NCBI GenBank assembly: GCA_001414485.1
Contig: LLEY01000052.1
Location: 1-64,000 of the forward strand
DNA: 64,000 bases
Direction: 5' to 3'
DNA from: Calycina herbarum
Lineage: Eukaryota > Ascomycota > Leotiomycetes > Helotiales > Pezizellaceae
The notes beneath the pieces were generated by a model. The model searched no databases, was not told the origin of the DNA, and worked only from the letters and a program-made list of their open reading frames with translations. Below, one piece after another: positions 24,441 to 34,683 of this stretch (the first letter of the stretch is position 1; every line of letters begins with the position of its first letter). Both the position numbers and the translations under genes were made by a program.

Positions 24441-25126
24441 TACAGTATATCTTTCTATCTTTCCTCTCGGTGAGAGGATGGGTTCAGAGGATGGTTCAGA
24501 GGATGGTTCAGAGGGTGTGGAGAGTATGTGGGAATGACGTTTATTGTCGTTTTCGCTCGGCTACTGACTGTTGAATTATCTTTTTTCTATTTATTTATTT
24601 ACTCCTTTTTTTTCCCTTTTTTCCTCGTTCCTGGAGCTTGCTTGGGTGTGTCGTCGTGGAAATGGAAATGAGGGAAGAGGAAGAGAGAGTGAGGTGGTGA
24701 GTGGGTGAGTGGGTGAGTAGGATTCACAATGTTTTATGCCAATGTGCCAATGTGCCGTGTAAAAGGTAAAAATAAAAAATAAAGGTTTATTTTCGGCGAC
24801 CGCCTTTGACCTGTTTGTTGGTTGGGAGTTTGGAGGGTAGAGGGAGGGAGGGAGAGGCTGAGGGAGTTTTTCATTGTTGGAGGGGATGGTTTTTTTTTTA
24901 TATTAGGATGTTGGTTTGGTGATTGTGATTGTGATGTTAAGAAGGGGGTTGGGAGGGGGGAGGGGGAGGGGGATATTTGGGGAAGCTTGAGGTTTCTTGG
25001 TACTTGAGCTTATCTTTTTTTGAATGGAGATATTTATATTTGTTGAGCGGGGTTTTTTTTATAGAGGGGGTTGAGGAAGGGAGTCTCTTTTTATTTGTTG
25101 GAGAGCTTTTTTTGAAGGATTGTTTT

Positions 25127-25296
25127 TGTTGGTATGACTTGGTCATAAATCTGTCTGGTTGCATATGCGTATTGTATTCTCTGTAACTATTCTAGGTACT
25201 CGAAGTACGACTATTTATGCTTGTGCTAGCGTGGTACTAGCGTGCTAGTCACGTGGATGGATATGAGTCAGAGGCTCATTCACCCATATAACGACA
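25127..25296 (+). mobile_element. Solo LTR, copy 2 (170 bp)
   Basis: Second copy of the 17005 element in the same orientation: start TGTTGGTATGAC, end TATAACGACA. It is flanked by a perfect 5-bp target duplication, GTTTT (25122-25126 and 25297-25301). Differences from copy 1 are scattered and mostly transitions. Distinct target duplications show two independent insertions. Confidence 0.85.
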
Positions 25297-25370
25297 GTTT
25301 TTTTATTTATTTTATTATTACATTACTTATTCTAAACCTATTTTTTCCTTTCGTGAAATTTAGAGTCAAC

Positions 25371-26045
25371 GGGTATAGCATCCCAAATACGGCATCCCGT
25401 ATGTACTAAAAGTTGGAAACGACCAAATCGTAAATCGCAAAAGCTAAGTATTTATAGCTAGAGTAGAACTCGTTAATTATTTGTAAGTCGTAATTCCTAT
25501 CCCTGAGGCAGGAGAATATTATAATGCTCTCTTATACTCTTACTATATATTAGGTGTATATAAGAGAATATAGAAGAGTAGAGGTATAAGAAGAAGGTGT
25601 AGGAAGAGAGAGAAGGAGTAAACTTTTTAAAGAAAAGTTTCTTCTAGTATAAGTAAAAAGAGTTTAAAAAGATAGTAAATATATTCCTCTTATTCTCTCT
25701 CTCTCTCTCTCTCTGTCTTATCTATTTAAAAATAAAAGAAAATAATATAATAGTAAAGATACGATAGTAAGTAAGCTAGTAATATTATTATAAATTAAAC
25801 CCTCTTAGAAAAAGCTAGCTATATACGTAATACCTGTCATCCTTTAATTAGCTAGCTAAAGAGTATAAAAAAACTTGCTATCTTATATTCTTAAACGTAT
25901 TATAAGAGAGAGAGAGAGAAAGAGATAGAGAGAGAATTTAACTTGAAAATTGTTCTATTTCTTATATATGAAAGTAATAATTGGCGATTTGCGATTTGCG
26001 ATTTAGTCGTTTCCGACTTTTGATACATATGGGCTGCTGTATCCC
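25371..26045. mobile_element. AT-rich foldback DNA element, RIP-like decay
   Basis: Long imperfect inverted ends: 25371-25443 contains GGAAACGACCAAATCGTAAA, matching the reverse complement of 25981-26045, which reads GGAAACGACTAAATCGCAAA. The outermost bases, GGGTATAGCATCCC and GGGATACAGCAGCCC, also pair. TCAA occurs next to each end and could be a target duplication. The roughly 540-bp interior is extremely AT-rich and itself partly inverted, with CT and GA runs at 25690-25712 and 25905-25935. No transposase frame survives. This fits a MITE or a RIP-eroded DNA transposon. The class is not assigned. Confidence 0.65.
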
Positions 26046-26119
26046 TCAAGTCCTTCTTGTCGCGGAATAGTAAGAGAAATATTTAGGACGGAGATAAGGA
26101 GAAGCATGATTTGCTGTCA

Positions 26120-26138
26120 ATTTTAGAGCTGTTGTCGA
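26120..26138 (-). repeat. Paired TCGACARYAA motif, inverse orientation
   Basis: On the minus strand, TCGACAACAG starts at 26138 and TTGACAGCAA at 26120, 18 bp apart. This is one of only two pairs seen on this strand. Confidence 0.5.
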
Positions 26139-26917
26139 ATTTTCTTGCTTGAGTTTGCTTTCTCTAGGGCGAGTGAGTTTGGGATTGAGTTGGGGGTGTA
26201 TGATGGAGAGGAGGGGTGTGTTGGGGGTGTAGTGAGTAGTAGTGGGGAGGGCCTGTTTGGGAGGGGGGAGAAGGAATAATCTTGTGGACCTTAGTGCGTG
26301 ATGTGGTGTTTCTGAGAAGGAAGTGGGGGGTGTTTATTCTTGCGTGTTCGGGGTCTTTGGTTGTCTTTGGGGTGGGGGAGGAAAGAGAGATTGTGTTTCT
26401 TGCTGCTTGAATGAAGCTTGGATTCAGGAACCAGGACCAAATATTTTCCTCGGGGGTTGAGGGAGGGAGTTTTTTTTTTTTTGGTTCTCGAAGAGATTAT
26501 GATTTTACTTGACCTACTGTTTTGTAGCTGGAGGTAATTTCCAGGCTGGTTATCTGATGTTGAGATTTCCGAGTGGGGTGTTGGACATGTATGTTGACGT
26601 AGGTATAAAATGGTTAGCAGGGAGAGGGCTTTGTCGATATTCATGGTTGGGGGTTAATCTCCCACCGAGTCATGAACAGTGAAAACTTGGCGTTAGTATT
26701 CTAAAGTCTATCTTTGACGAGCGTTTATTAGATTTCTCGGTTAGACAAAGTTGAGAAAACTGATATATGCCATCCTCTTCATGCGATAAAGATAGACAAT
26801 GCACACTTTTCACTTTGGCACAACTTGAAGACAGCGTCTCAGGTATTGTACTCCTCAATATAACAACACCAAACCTTATATCAAGAAGATAACGCCCCGA
26901 GAACAGGGGAATGGGCT

Positions 26918-26945
26918 TCGACAGTATGCAAGGAATCGACAACAA
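26918..26945 (+). repeat. Paired TCGACARYAA motif, 18-bp period
   Basis: TCGACAGTAT at 26918 and TCGACAACAA at 26936. The inner spacer ends AAGGAA as in the pair at 15153. Confidence 0.6.
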
Positions 26946-27616
26946 CTGTTTCCCCCCGTGTTTCAAAGCATTCCTAGATTCATGTCGGTACCTTAATATC
27001 CCTACTCAGCTAAAGTATAATTTCCCAAATCAGTCAAAGACTAATAGCTCTTAGAAGTGTTATTCTCGACACGGAGGATTTCATTATTATTTAGTACCTC
27101 TGAACTTCCCATTTCCGCTCTAATAAATAGGTTTATGAAACTCATAATTGATCCCTTACCTTTTCTACACTCATCAGTTGAGCCTCGGAACCTCGGAATT
27201 TGGACACAGAGATCCTTCATTAAATTTTCCTCCCTCTAAAAAAGCAAAAACAATATGCCTTTATAACCAATAAACAAGGAAGAACGAAGTGAAACCCCCT
27301 CTTTCTGTTCTCTCTTAAATTCCATACCACAACTATATAGTACTTACCCTTACACCCACAACCATCCCTCCCACTTCCGAACCATATAGAACCGAAACCC
27401 AGGAATAAAAGCCTCCTCCCTTGAAATATATCTCCAACTACCATTTGCAAGCAAAACCGTAGCCTGTCACGATGGAGACTTCGGAATTACTTAAATACCA
27501 CAGCGCAATCCTCTTTCCACCACTCTCCTCATTTTGCTAGTCCTCATATATTACCCCTCTTCCTCCTATCCCTTCTTGATTCAAAGAATTAGACGAGTCG
27601 AACGAAAGATGAGAAA

Positions 27617-27644
27617 CCGACAACACGTCTCAAATCGACACTAA
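27617..27644 (+). repeat. Paired TCGACARYAA motif, 18-bp period
   Basis: CCGACAACAC at 27617 and TCGACACTAA at 27635. Confidence 0.55.
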
Positions 27645-28256
27645 CTCTCTAACTCTCTCATAGCTACATACCCTCTAAAAATATGAGAAAGGACTTGAAG
27701 TTTCATTCTCACAATTTTCTCAAAAGAAACCAAAAAATATACCAACAACTCAACAGGAAAAAGACCAAGCAACCAAGTGGACTGTGGGAATGTACCGCCG
27801 TGGAAATGTACGATCAATCCTTGTTCTAGATAAAAACCCTCCCACAAGTTTAATAGTCTCAAAGATAGCGAGAAGAGAGTAATGTCTATGAAAATAACTT
27901 TCATTTCCAAATCCCATGAAAAAAAGAAACAACTAGAAATGTACCCTTCAATCACCAATCTCAGTCCATCATCCACTCCCGTCCACCTTCACTCCTCTCA
28001 CCTCCCAAAACACCTTTAAATATCCCCTCAAACACCAAATTATAAAACCCTTCCGTCAACCCCAGAAACCTCCCACCACGCACAAACAGATACAGGATGT
28101 GCAGGAGAAGGTATGGGAAGTGTCCATTTCTAACTATGCATAACAGAAGGATTGTTTATACTACTCACTACCTCAACCTCTCCTACCCAAAACATATATT
28201 TAAGCCCCAGGAAAGGAAGAGATGTAGAGGATAAATCGAAAGAAGAAGAAAATGAA

Positions 28257-28284
28257 TCGGCGACATACACCAAATCGACAGCAA
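28257..28284 (+). repeat. Paired TCGACARYAA motif, first half diverged
   Basis: TCGGCGACAT at 28257 and TCGACAGCAA at 28275, 18 bp apart. An alternative 15-bp alignment of the first half exists. Confidence 0.4.
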
Positions 28285-28750
28285 AACTCCCTCTCCCCCC
28301 GTTCTCCAAAAGAGCTTGTACTTCCAAACCCCAAAAAGTAGATGATTTGATTTTCCACATCCCATCTTTCTTCCAACCCGGTAAGCACCATTTCCCGATT
28401 CGAAATCCACCCTTCAACACCCAAGCATAATGTTGTCTTCTAAAATCTTTCTGCCTTACTACATGGGAGCTCTTTGACCTAAAACTTCAATTTATACCAC
28501 AAAAAGTCAAACTAGAGAACCCTTTCAGCGACTACTTATTAAATTTTTGTCAAGGCGATGTGGCTGGAAAGCCTAGTTGAGGTTAAGCAACTTCTTTCGT
28601 TGAAGACACAAGCTACTCGCATCACCGAGCTGGCCTTGGAAGCTGGTTTTTACAAAACTTTCTTAATTCAGCAAGAATCCGAGGAACAATGACAACTCTT
28701 ATACCCAGAGAATCTGATAGTTAATTAAGAAGCTTCAAATATCAGATGAT

Positions 28751-30681
28751 TCAATGCAGTACGAAATCTTGCAGTTCCGTCTTCCCTTTATTTAGCAATT
28801 TGATGGCCTCCCCGTACATGACCCCATCAAGGTAAATATCTCCAATGAGTAAATAATGATCATCAACCGGTCTCAACACCATCGGGATCGGACAGCCAAG
28901 AAGTATGCAGACTATATCTCCAATTTTTACTTCCTCAGAATAGCATACACTGCCTACAAATTCTTTGTCTGTAAATAGGATTGGCCTCTCCTGTTTTGCC
29001 ATATAATTTAGCGACATTTTGACCTTAGAAGACCAGTTTAGTAAGGAGTCCTCTGGCTTCAGTTGCTTCTGGAGAAAGCTTTCTTTTGTTTCCACTGCCG
29101 TCTAAAATATTGTCAGAATCTCAATTCCCGATGAACAGAAGGCCTTACCGTAGCATTTGTAGACAATAGGCTCTTTCCGTCAGACCATAATTTATGGTCA
29201 GACATTGCCCCATACCGGGCTACAAGTATGGAACGTGCTACAGCAAGCTTTGCGCCTCTATCATTTCCATACTTTCTTCTCTTCTTAAGAAACTTGAAGT
29301 GATCCAAAAGGTTTCTTCGGAAGTAAGGTACAGCCACATCTTGAACCATAGAGATTGCATCAATATAAATACCACGCACAGTCAAGGTGTCCAATTTTTT
29401 GCCGAAGGAGACAACACAAGCGAGATTTTCCGACGCTTTGAATCCATACCAATTTAACGGCTCAAAACGAGCTGTGTAATAAAAATTAGGCCTCATACTC
29501 ACTGTCCAATCAGGGGTCCATGTTCGGTTGACAAGTGGTCCGGGTTTAGTACAGTACAGAAGTAGATTCAATCTTCGGGTTCCAGAGATGATAGCGCGAA
29601 CGGTGCTAGAGTAAACGTCTTCCACGGTTGCTCCTTAATCGTATACGAGTTCATCGGGTTCGCACAGGGGGGTGTCGTTAAGCCTACTAATTTCATCACT
29701 AATACCTAGAAGTGAATACACCTTGTCCCTCGGATCGGTTGCTGCTACAGATCGGGAGCCTTCAAGCCAAAATTCCATGGTTTCTTGTCCTGATTCAAGA
29801 ACGAAAAGTCCCCTAATCTGTGGTATGTTGCTGTTTATTGCCGGCCCACTTATGGTGAAAAAGTGTTTCAAATAACTTCTGTTCTCTCGCAATTGATGTC
29901 TCGCTCCATCTCCCATGATAGTCTGCTCAATACTCTCTGCAGAAAATAATTGGGATGAATCCGCACTGAACAAGAGCATTGCATGATGAGAGACAGCTTT
30001 TCTCCCGGCAAAAAACTGTGCATCTTGACGATTACCCAGAACATACTCCTGCAACACCCAAGCCCGACGAAACCACGATCTTTCCAATAGATGTTTGATA
30101 TATACTCCTAGACCGACAGGCTTCATTTGACGGCGCCAAGTGTTGAATCCCCCAGCATCAGCAGATTTCTCAATATAATCCATGGCAATATCGCTACCGT
30201 CATTTTCCACGCCAAGCCAAACAAGTAGTTTCTTGCAATTTCTATAGATCCCAGCCATCAATTTAATTTGTTCATTTCGCTCCTGCACATTCTTTTGGTC
30301 AATACAAAGGGCATCAATCCAAAGATGGTAGCTCCCGCATGCTCTAAACTCCTTCAGCCCGGCCTCGAGATTTGGTGTGATAAGATGGCTGCCGTCTCCG
30401 ATTCGCATTGGTTGATCATGAGTTTCTGTACCCCAGACATATGATACTGCTTCGTAAATTTGTGGCGATTTGGCGGTGATGTGATGGAGCCGACACGTGA
30501 TGGCATCTCCTCTATCACCGGGTAAGAGTTCAAGATACCGAATCTCGCCGCTTTGCAGTGGCTGGTATTGATATTTGGGCAGGACTCGGACATTGTAGTA
30601 TGTGACTGATTCGGCCCAAGAACGACCTGGCGGAAAGGATGTCAAGGCGGGAGACTGGCAAAGTTCTTCGATGGAGCTCAT
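28751..30681 (-). pseudogene. HET-domain protein with one in-frame stop
   Basis: Heterokaryon-incompatibility (HET, Tol/Het-6 type) protein, a fungal allorecognition cell-death family. Exons are 30681-29149 and 29101-28751, joined in phase 0 across a 47-nt GTAAGG/TTTTAG intron, giving 628 codons including both stops. HET core motifs are clear: YEAVSYVWG near residue 80, LWIDALCIDQ near 120, and RRAWVLQEY near 205. The tail carries GDIVCILLGCPIPMVLRP, usual for the family. Codon 349 is TAA (29637-29635), between ELVYD and GATVEDVY. Family members generally read straight through here, often with a Tyr. The frame is unchanged on both sides and the surrounding protein is well preserved, so the lesion is recent, or else an assembly error or readthrough. 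Confidence 0.85.
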
Positions 30682-31270
30682 GGTGGCGCCCGAGTTCTCG
30701 TGATATAGTGTAGCAAGGCTCGATTTTCCACTTGCACATTGTGGTTCCGATCGGAAGGGAGGATATGTTCTTGATCCTCTTTATTCCAAAATTCTAGGGC
30801 TTCGGTGAGGACCACAGCCACGCTGGGGTGATACTACGCCACCGCCACATTCTATACCAAAACACCTCGAGGCGCTTGGAGTACTGTGCAAATTGAAATA
30901 TGATAACAAGACGAAAAAAAAAATAGAGCGTACGGACTAATAATTAATTCAAGAAATTGAGCAGGCGAACGATTAAGCGAGAGCTGCTCCAGTCTGGTGT
31001 TATAGAGGCATTTACTGTACATTTCAATTTGCAAAATGGTATTACGAGTGTGGAAATGACATATAGGAAGATAGACACCAATCCTGAAGTCAGAACTTAC
31101 TATACCATGCAAGCCGTCCGTTTATAAGAGCAGGGGTGGCCTACTTGAAATGTTGCCACAAAGCACAGTATCCTGAAAGCTGAAGGAGCCATTCTCAACA
31201 GCAACTTCATTACATGTTAGAAATTCTTCCAAGAATAGCTTTCTTATAGAAGTGTAAGGCTACGATATCC

Positions 31271-31298
31271 TGCTGTCGATTTTTCATAGTACTGTCGA
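31271..31298 (-). repeat. Paired TCGACARYAA motif, inverse, 19-bp period
   Basis: Minus-strand half-sites TCGACAGTAC (from 31298) and TCGACAGCA (from 31279), one base wider than the usual spacing. Confidence 0.45.
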
Positions 31299-31608
31299 GG
31301 AGAAAGGTTTCAAAGTGGTCAACACTAGCCCCTTTATTTCCATTTTCCATAAAAGTTTTGCTCCGCGAAATGTTCCAGATGGAAATATGATAATAGTGCC
31401 TCGACTTAAGCGCTATGAAATCTCATGATGTGATAATTGTGATGGAGAAGTACGAATTTAATACTTTTAATTAGAAATAGGTTAATCCAAAGCTCCAAGC
31501 TCTATATGTTTAATCAAGTTGTCGAGTGAAGATAAACATAAAAAGATAGTAATTAAATCGACTTAAAGATAATAGGTCAAGGTTAATTAACATTCGCATA
31601 TATCACCT

Positions 31609-31629
31609 CCCCCCCCCCCCCCCCCCCCA
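31609..31629 (+). repeat. Poly-C run
   Basis: About 20 consecutive C residues in AT-rich DNA. Length may be unreliable in assembly. Confidence 0.8.
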
Positions 31630-32022
31630 GGTGCCTTATTCAACCTCCACACTTGTTATAAGAGTTCAGAATTAGTTTATAAATACAAAATTTCCCTTGA
31701 ACGCTCTCTCTACATTAGTTTCTCTTTTTTTTGTCATCAATTAATTACATGGGTACGAATTTCTAGCAAAACCGCATTGAATTACACGTGGTTTGTCAAG
31801 TCCAATATCGCAGAAAGGTGGTATGGTATGTCAGAGGGAATACTTAAGTATCATGTACACCTGGCTATTGTGAGTTTGATTATTGAGATTTCCAAGTTTG
31901 TGTGGGGTAAACATTTTAAGGAGGGTAAATCTTTCTAGGGGGTTGTGCTGTGTTAGACAGTGTTTTGTGAGTCGACGGCAAATGTTTAGATATCTGTGAT
32001 GATCGAGCACGAGAAGTGGACT

Positions 32023-32576
32023 TTAGAAGTATTTCGTTACAACGATCGACAATGGGAGTTTATCCATCTGTGGGGTCTGAGTGGGTAGAAGCGTTGGTTT
32101 CTTTTTAGCAGCAGAGTCATAATTAATCGAATTTCGGGATGCCTTCTGCTCTCTCTTTGGGGGATCTCTGGGGTATATGTAGAGAATATTTTCTAGATTC
32201 TCCTCAATCATGTTATATATCTCGAGGAAGACGTGAGTAACATGAGAGATGAGAAACTCCAATAGTCTACTTCTGGAAGAGTAAGGAAGTGAAGATTGTT
32301 TTACTTGTATCATCTGTATTTCAATCCGACACTTACATAGACTCAGAGCTTTCTCAGTCTCCCAGGAGTACTTGTCGGAATGAAATATACCGGGACCTTT
32401 CCCTGTTTAACAGTATAAAACAAATTATTTATCCAGTTTGTAGAGCTTTCACCTAACCAGAGATCGCTGGTTGACCAGTCATGGGAGATTCTTGCCCGAT
32501 TCACGACTTCATAAGTGATGGCTAAGTCGGGGTAGCTATAAACTTCCTTTGCAAAAATGAGTTTATCCTTAGACAT
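32023..32576 (-). CDS. Small unrecognised protein, two exons
   Basis: Exons 32576-32453 and 32402-32023 encode 167 residues. The 50-nt intron has donor GTGAAA and acceptor TTAAACAG and joins two reading frames exactly (SDLWLG to KGPGIFHSDKYSWETEKA). Stops close the upstream frame of exon 2, so splicing is needed. The protein starts MSKDKLIFAKEVYSYPDLA, has no signal peptide or membrane segment, and ends in a Lys/Pro-rich tail. Fluent coding character across the splice is the main evidence. I recognise no family. It could be a short relic of a larger gene. Confidence 0.5.
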
Positions 32577-32617
32577 GTTGGGGCAGGGGTGCTATTTAAG
32601 AATTTCGTAGAGTCCAT

Positions 32618-32645
32618 TCGAAGACAGATGAGAAGTCGACAGTAT
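32618..32645 (+). repeat. Paired TCGACARYAA motif, first half diverged
   Basis: TCGAAGACAG at 32618 and TCGACAGTAT at 32636, just upstream of the small minus-strand gene. Confidence 0.4.
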
Positions 32646-33547
32646 AATCTCTAATTTTGGAAGTCAAATGAAGGGAATTGGAAACTTGGAAGGTGATTAG
32701 GAGTTCTAGTTGTTTTAATATTGATCATGCCGTAGTTCTCAAAGGATGATTTTGGGTGTGGAGACAGGAAGAAGACTTGGTGGATGAAACCTTCAAAAGT
32801 GAAGTGCGAGAATGTTATGTATTTTTATTTTTGGTGTTGAAAAGTACTTTCTCGAGTCTAGTGTTACTTTTTACCCCCCCCCCCAAAAGAACGTTGAGTG
32901 CATCAGATCTTCTTCTCGTTAGGTTTTTAAGTCGCACTAATTCACAAACTTTTCTGATCCTTCTACTTGTCGAAAAGTTCGAGCCGGAAACTGGAAGGTT
33001 TCGTATAAAAATTGCTACTGAGAGATTGTCTAGCACAAAAGCAAAGTTTTTCAGAGAAGAGGCCATGTGAGGAATGCGGATAGAAGTGGAGAGTAGCAAA
33101 CACTTACCTCCCTCTGGTCAAACTATTCTTTCGCGCGGAAAATTAGCACGCTACACTTTCTGTGAATTCCACTTTTGATTTCTGCAACTGAAGGGGGAGT
33201 TTGTCATCAGTGGAAACAGCAACAAAGCCTCATCCCAAATTTAGTCTCAGCACCATTTCTTGTTACTTCTCAGAATATCCAGTCAACCGAACAAGAAACA
33301 TGTTTTTGAACATGGCATCTTCTCGCCTAGCATCGTATTAACAAGAGATCATTGCCCCGAAGGGAGAACTTCATTTCCACACATGTATACCTGGACCTAA
33401 ACCCCTTCAAGATGACTAGTTCTTGCAATGACTTGCTTTCAGATATTTGCTAGACGGGAATTTTTAGAATATCCGCGACCTAATAATGACAGCTGAGGAG
33501 GCGACTATTTTTATGGACGAGGGGATGTGTTGATTTAATGTTTAGAT

Positions 33548-33575
33548 TCGACAGTGAAGGGAGGTTCGACAGCAA
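33548..33575 (+). repeat. Paired TCGACARYAA motif, 18-bp period
   Basis: TCGACAGTGA at 33548 and TCGACAGCAA at 33566. Confidence 0.6.
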
Positions 33576-33965
33576 TCTTCTCGCTTTTTCTCTTACAAAC
33601 TCAAAAACGGTAATGACCCTAGGGGCTGACGTATATCTCATAGGCGATAATTGCTAAGAATGACATCTCTAAGATATTTTACTGCCTGCCATGCCAGTAT
33701 TTGTAGCGGCCCTCTTCAAGCTGAAATTCATTGAAGGCATATACTAGCATGGTGTGCATCTGCGTCCACTTCTGGAAAGTTAGTATATGGCGGAACAATT
33801 CTCTTTCTACTCGCAATTTATACTCTTAAAATTATCGTTCGTTGAGCTTGTTTATCTTACACCTCTTATTTGGGAGCCAAGATTTTTGCTTGATGTCCCA
33901 CAAATAATAGAGAAAACTTGACGATTGAGCTGAGAACCAACTTCAACAACTCAAGAGTTCCTGAC

Positions 33966-34329
33966 CAGCGTATTAACAAACTACTCAATTACTCGAGTAC
34001 TACTCGAGTAGTCGTGAGTAGAGTATGAGTAGAGAGTCTGATGAGTAAAGTAGAGTAGCTACTCTTGACTACTCGAGTACTACTCGAGTAGTCTATATAT
34101 AGTAGTGATATATAAATATAAGCTAAAAAGTTCTACTTTTAGTAGTAAAAAATAAGATATACTTTATGACCTTAGAAAGTTTCTATAATTCCGACCCTAT
34201 AACTATACGCCGATATTAGGCCCGAGTCACCCGTTCGTCCCTCCGAATTGGCCCGTACTACTCGAGTAGCGTTGAGTAGAGTAGAGTAGCGGTCACTACT
34301 CTACTCTACTCTACTCATTCAATACGCTG
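33966..34329. mobile_element. hAT-type MITE, 364 bp
   Basis: The ends are CAGCGTATT and its reverse complement AATACGCTG (9 bp, perfect). They are flanked by a perfect 8-bp target duplication, TTCCTGAC (33958-33965 and 34330-34337). CAG-type ends plus an 8-bp duplication are the hAT hallmark. The inner ends are rich in ACTACTCGAGTAGT palindromes and GAGTA repeats (33982-34095 and 34257-34318), so the element folds back extensively. No transposase is encoded. The intact duplication suggests a fairly recent insertion. Confidence 0.88.
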
Positions 34330-34639
34330 TTCCTGACGAGACTTTAAATAAACACAAAAGAGCTAAAGTGTGGAGTAGCCGGTTGGGGAATCTGATTCCG
34401 TAGGTTTAGCGAGGGCTACGATAAGGAAGTATTCTAGTATATTTCCCAGCCTTGACGTTTCAATTTACTATAAAGAAATTTGAAGGTTCGGGCAACATCT
34501 TTAGGAGTGGCTCCTTGCTCAAGCTAGAGGAATTCGATTTGAAGTTTTCGTTGGGGAGGGTCTTCAATATCTTTCTCTTGTTAAGTTTGAGCTTATGCCT
34601 TTCTTAAGTGCCAAAATAAGAGTTTGCCCAAGTCTGGAA

Positions 34640-34667
34640 TCGATAGCAAACTGGGATTCGACAACAG
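34640..34667 (+). repeat. Paired TCGACARYAA motif, 18-bp period
   Basis: TCGATAGCAA at 34640 and TCGACAACAG at 34658, immediately beyond the permease 3' end. Confidence 0.55.
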
Positions 34668-34683
34668 AAGCTCTCATTTGTAA

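Larger units (their letters stand above)
23612..28750. other. 5.1-kb stretch with no supported gene
   Basis: Non-coding stretch holding a second solo LTR, an AT-rich foldback element and several pairs of the TCGACARYAA motif. It also has strong pyrimidine and purine asymmetry at 24150-25080, including TTCC/TTTTCC runs at 24198-24220 and 24390-24440. Small open frames in 28130-28430 are present on both strands and have no supporting splice or family evidence. Confidence 0.5.
30682..32022. other. Spacer upstream of HET gene
   Basis: Non-coding, AT-rich in its right half. It holds one inverse TCGACARYAA pair and a poly-C run at 31609-31629. No promoter motif could be defined with confidence. 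Confidence 0.45.
32646..34683. other. Gene-free stretch carrying a hAT-type MITE
   Basis: No supported gene. A plus-strand frame at 32756-33070 and its antisense counterpart look random. The region contains a C run (32873-32884), two strong TCGACARYAA pairs and the MITE at 33966-34329. Confidence 0.5.
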
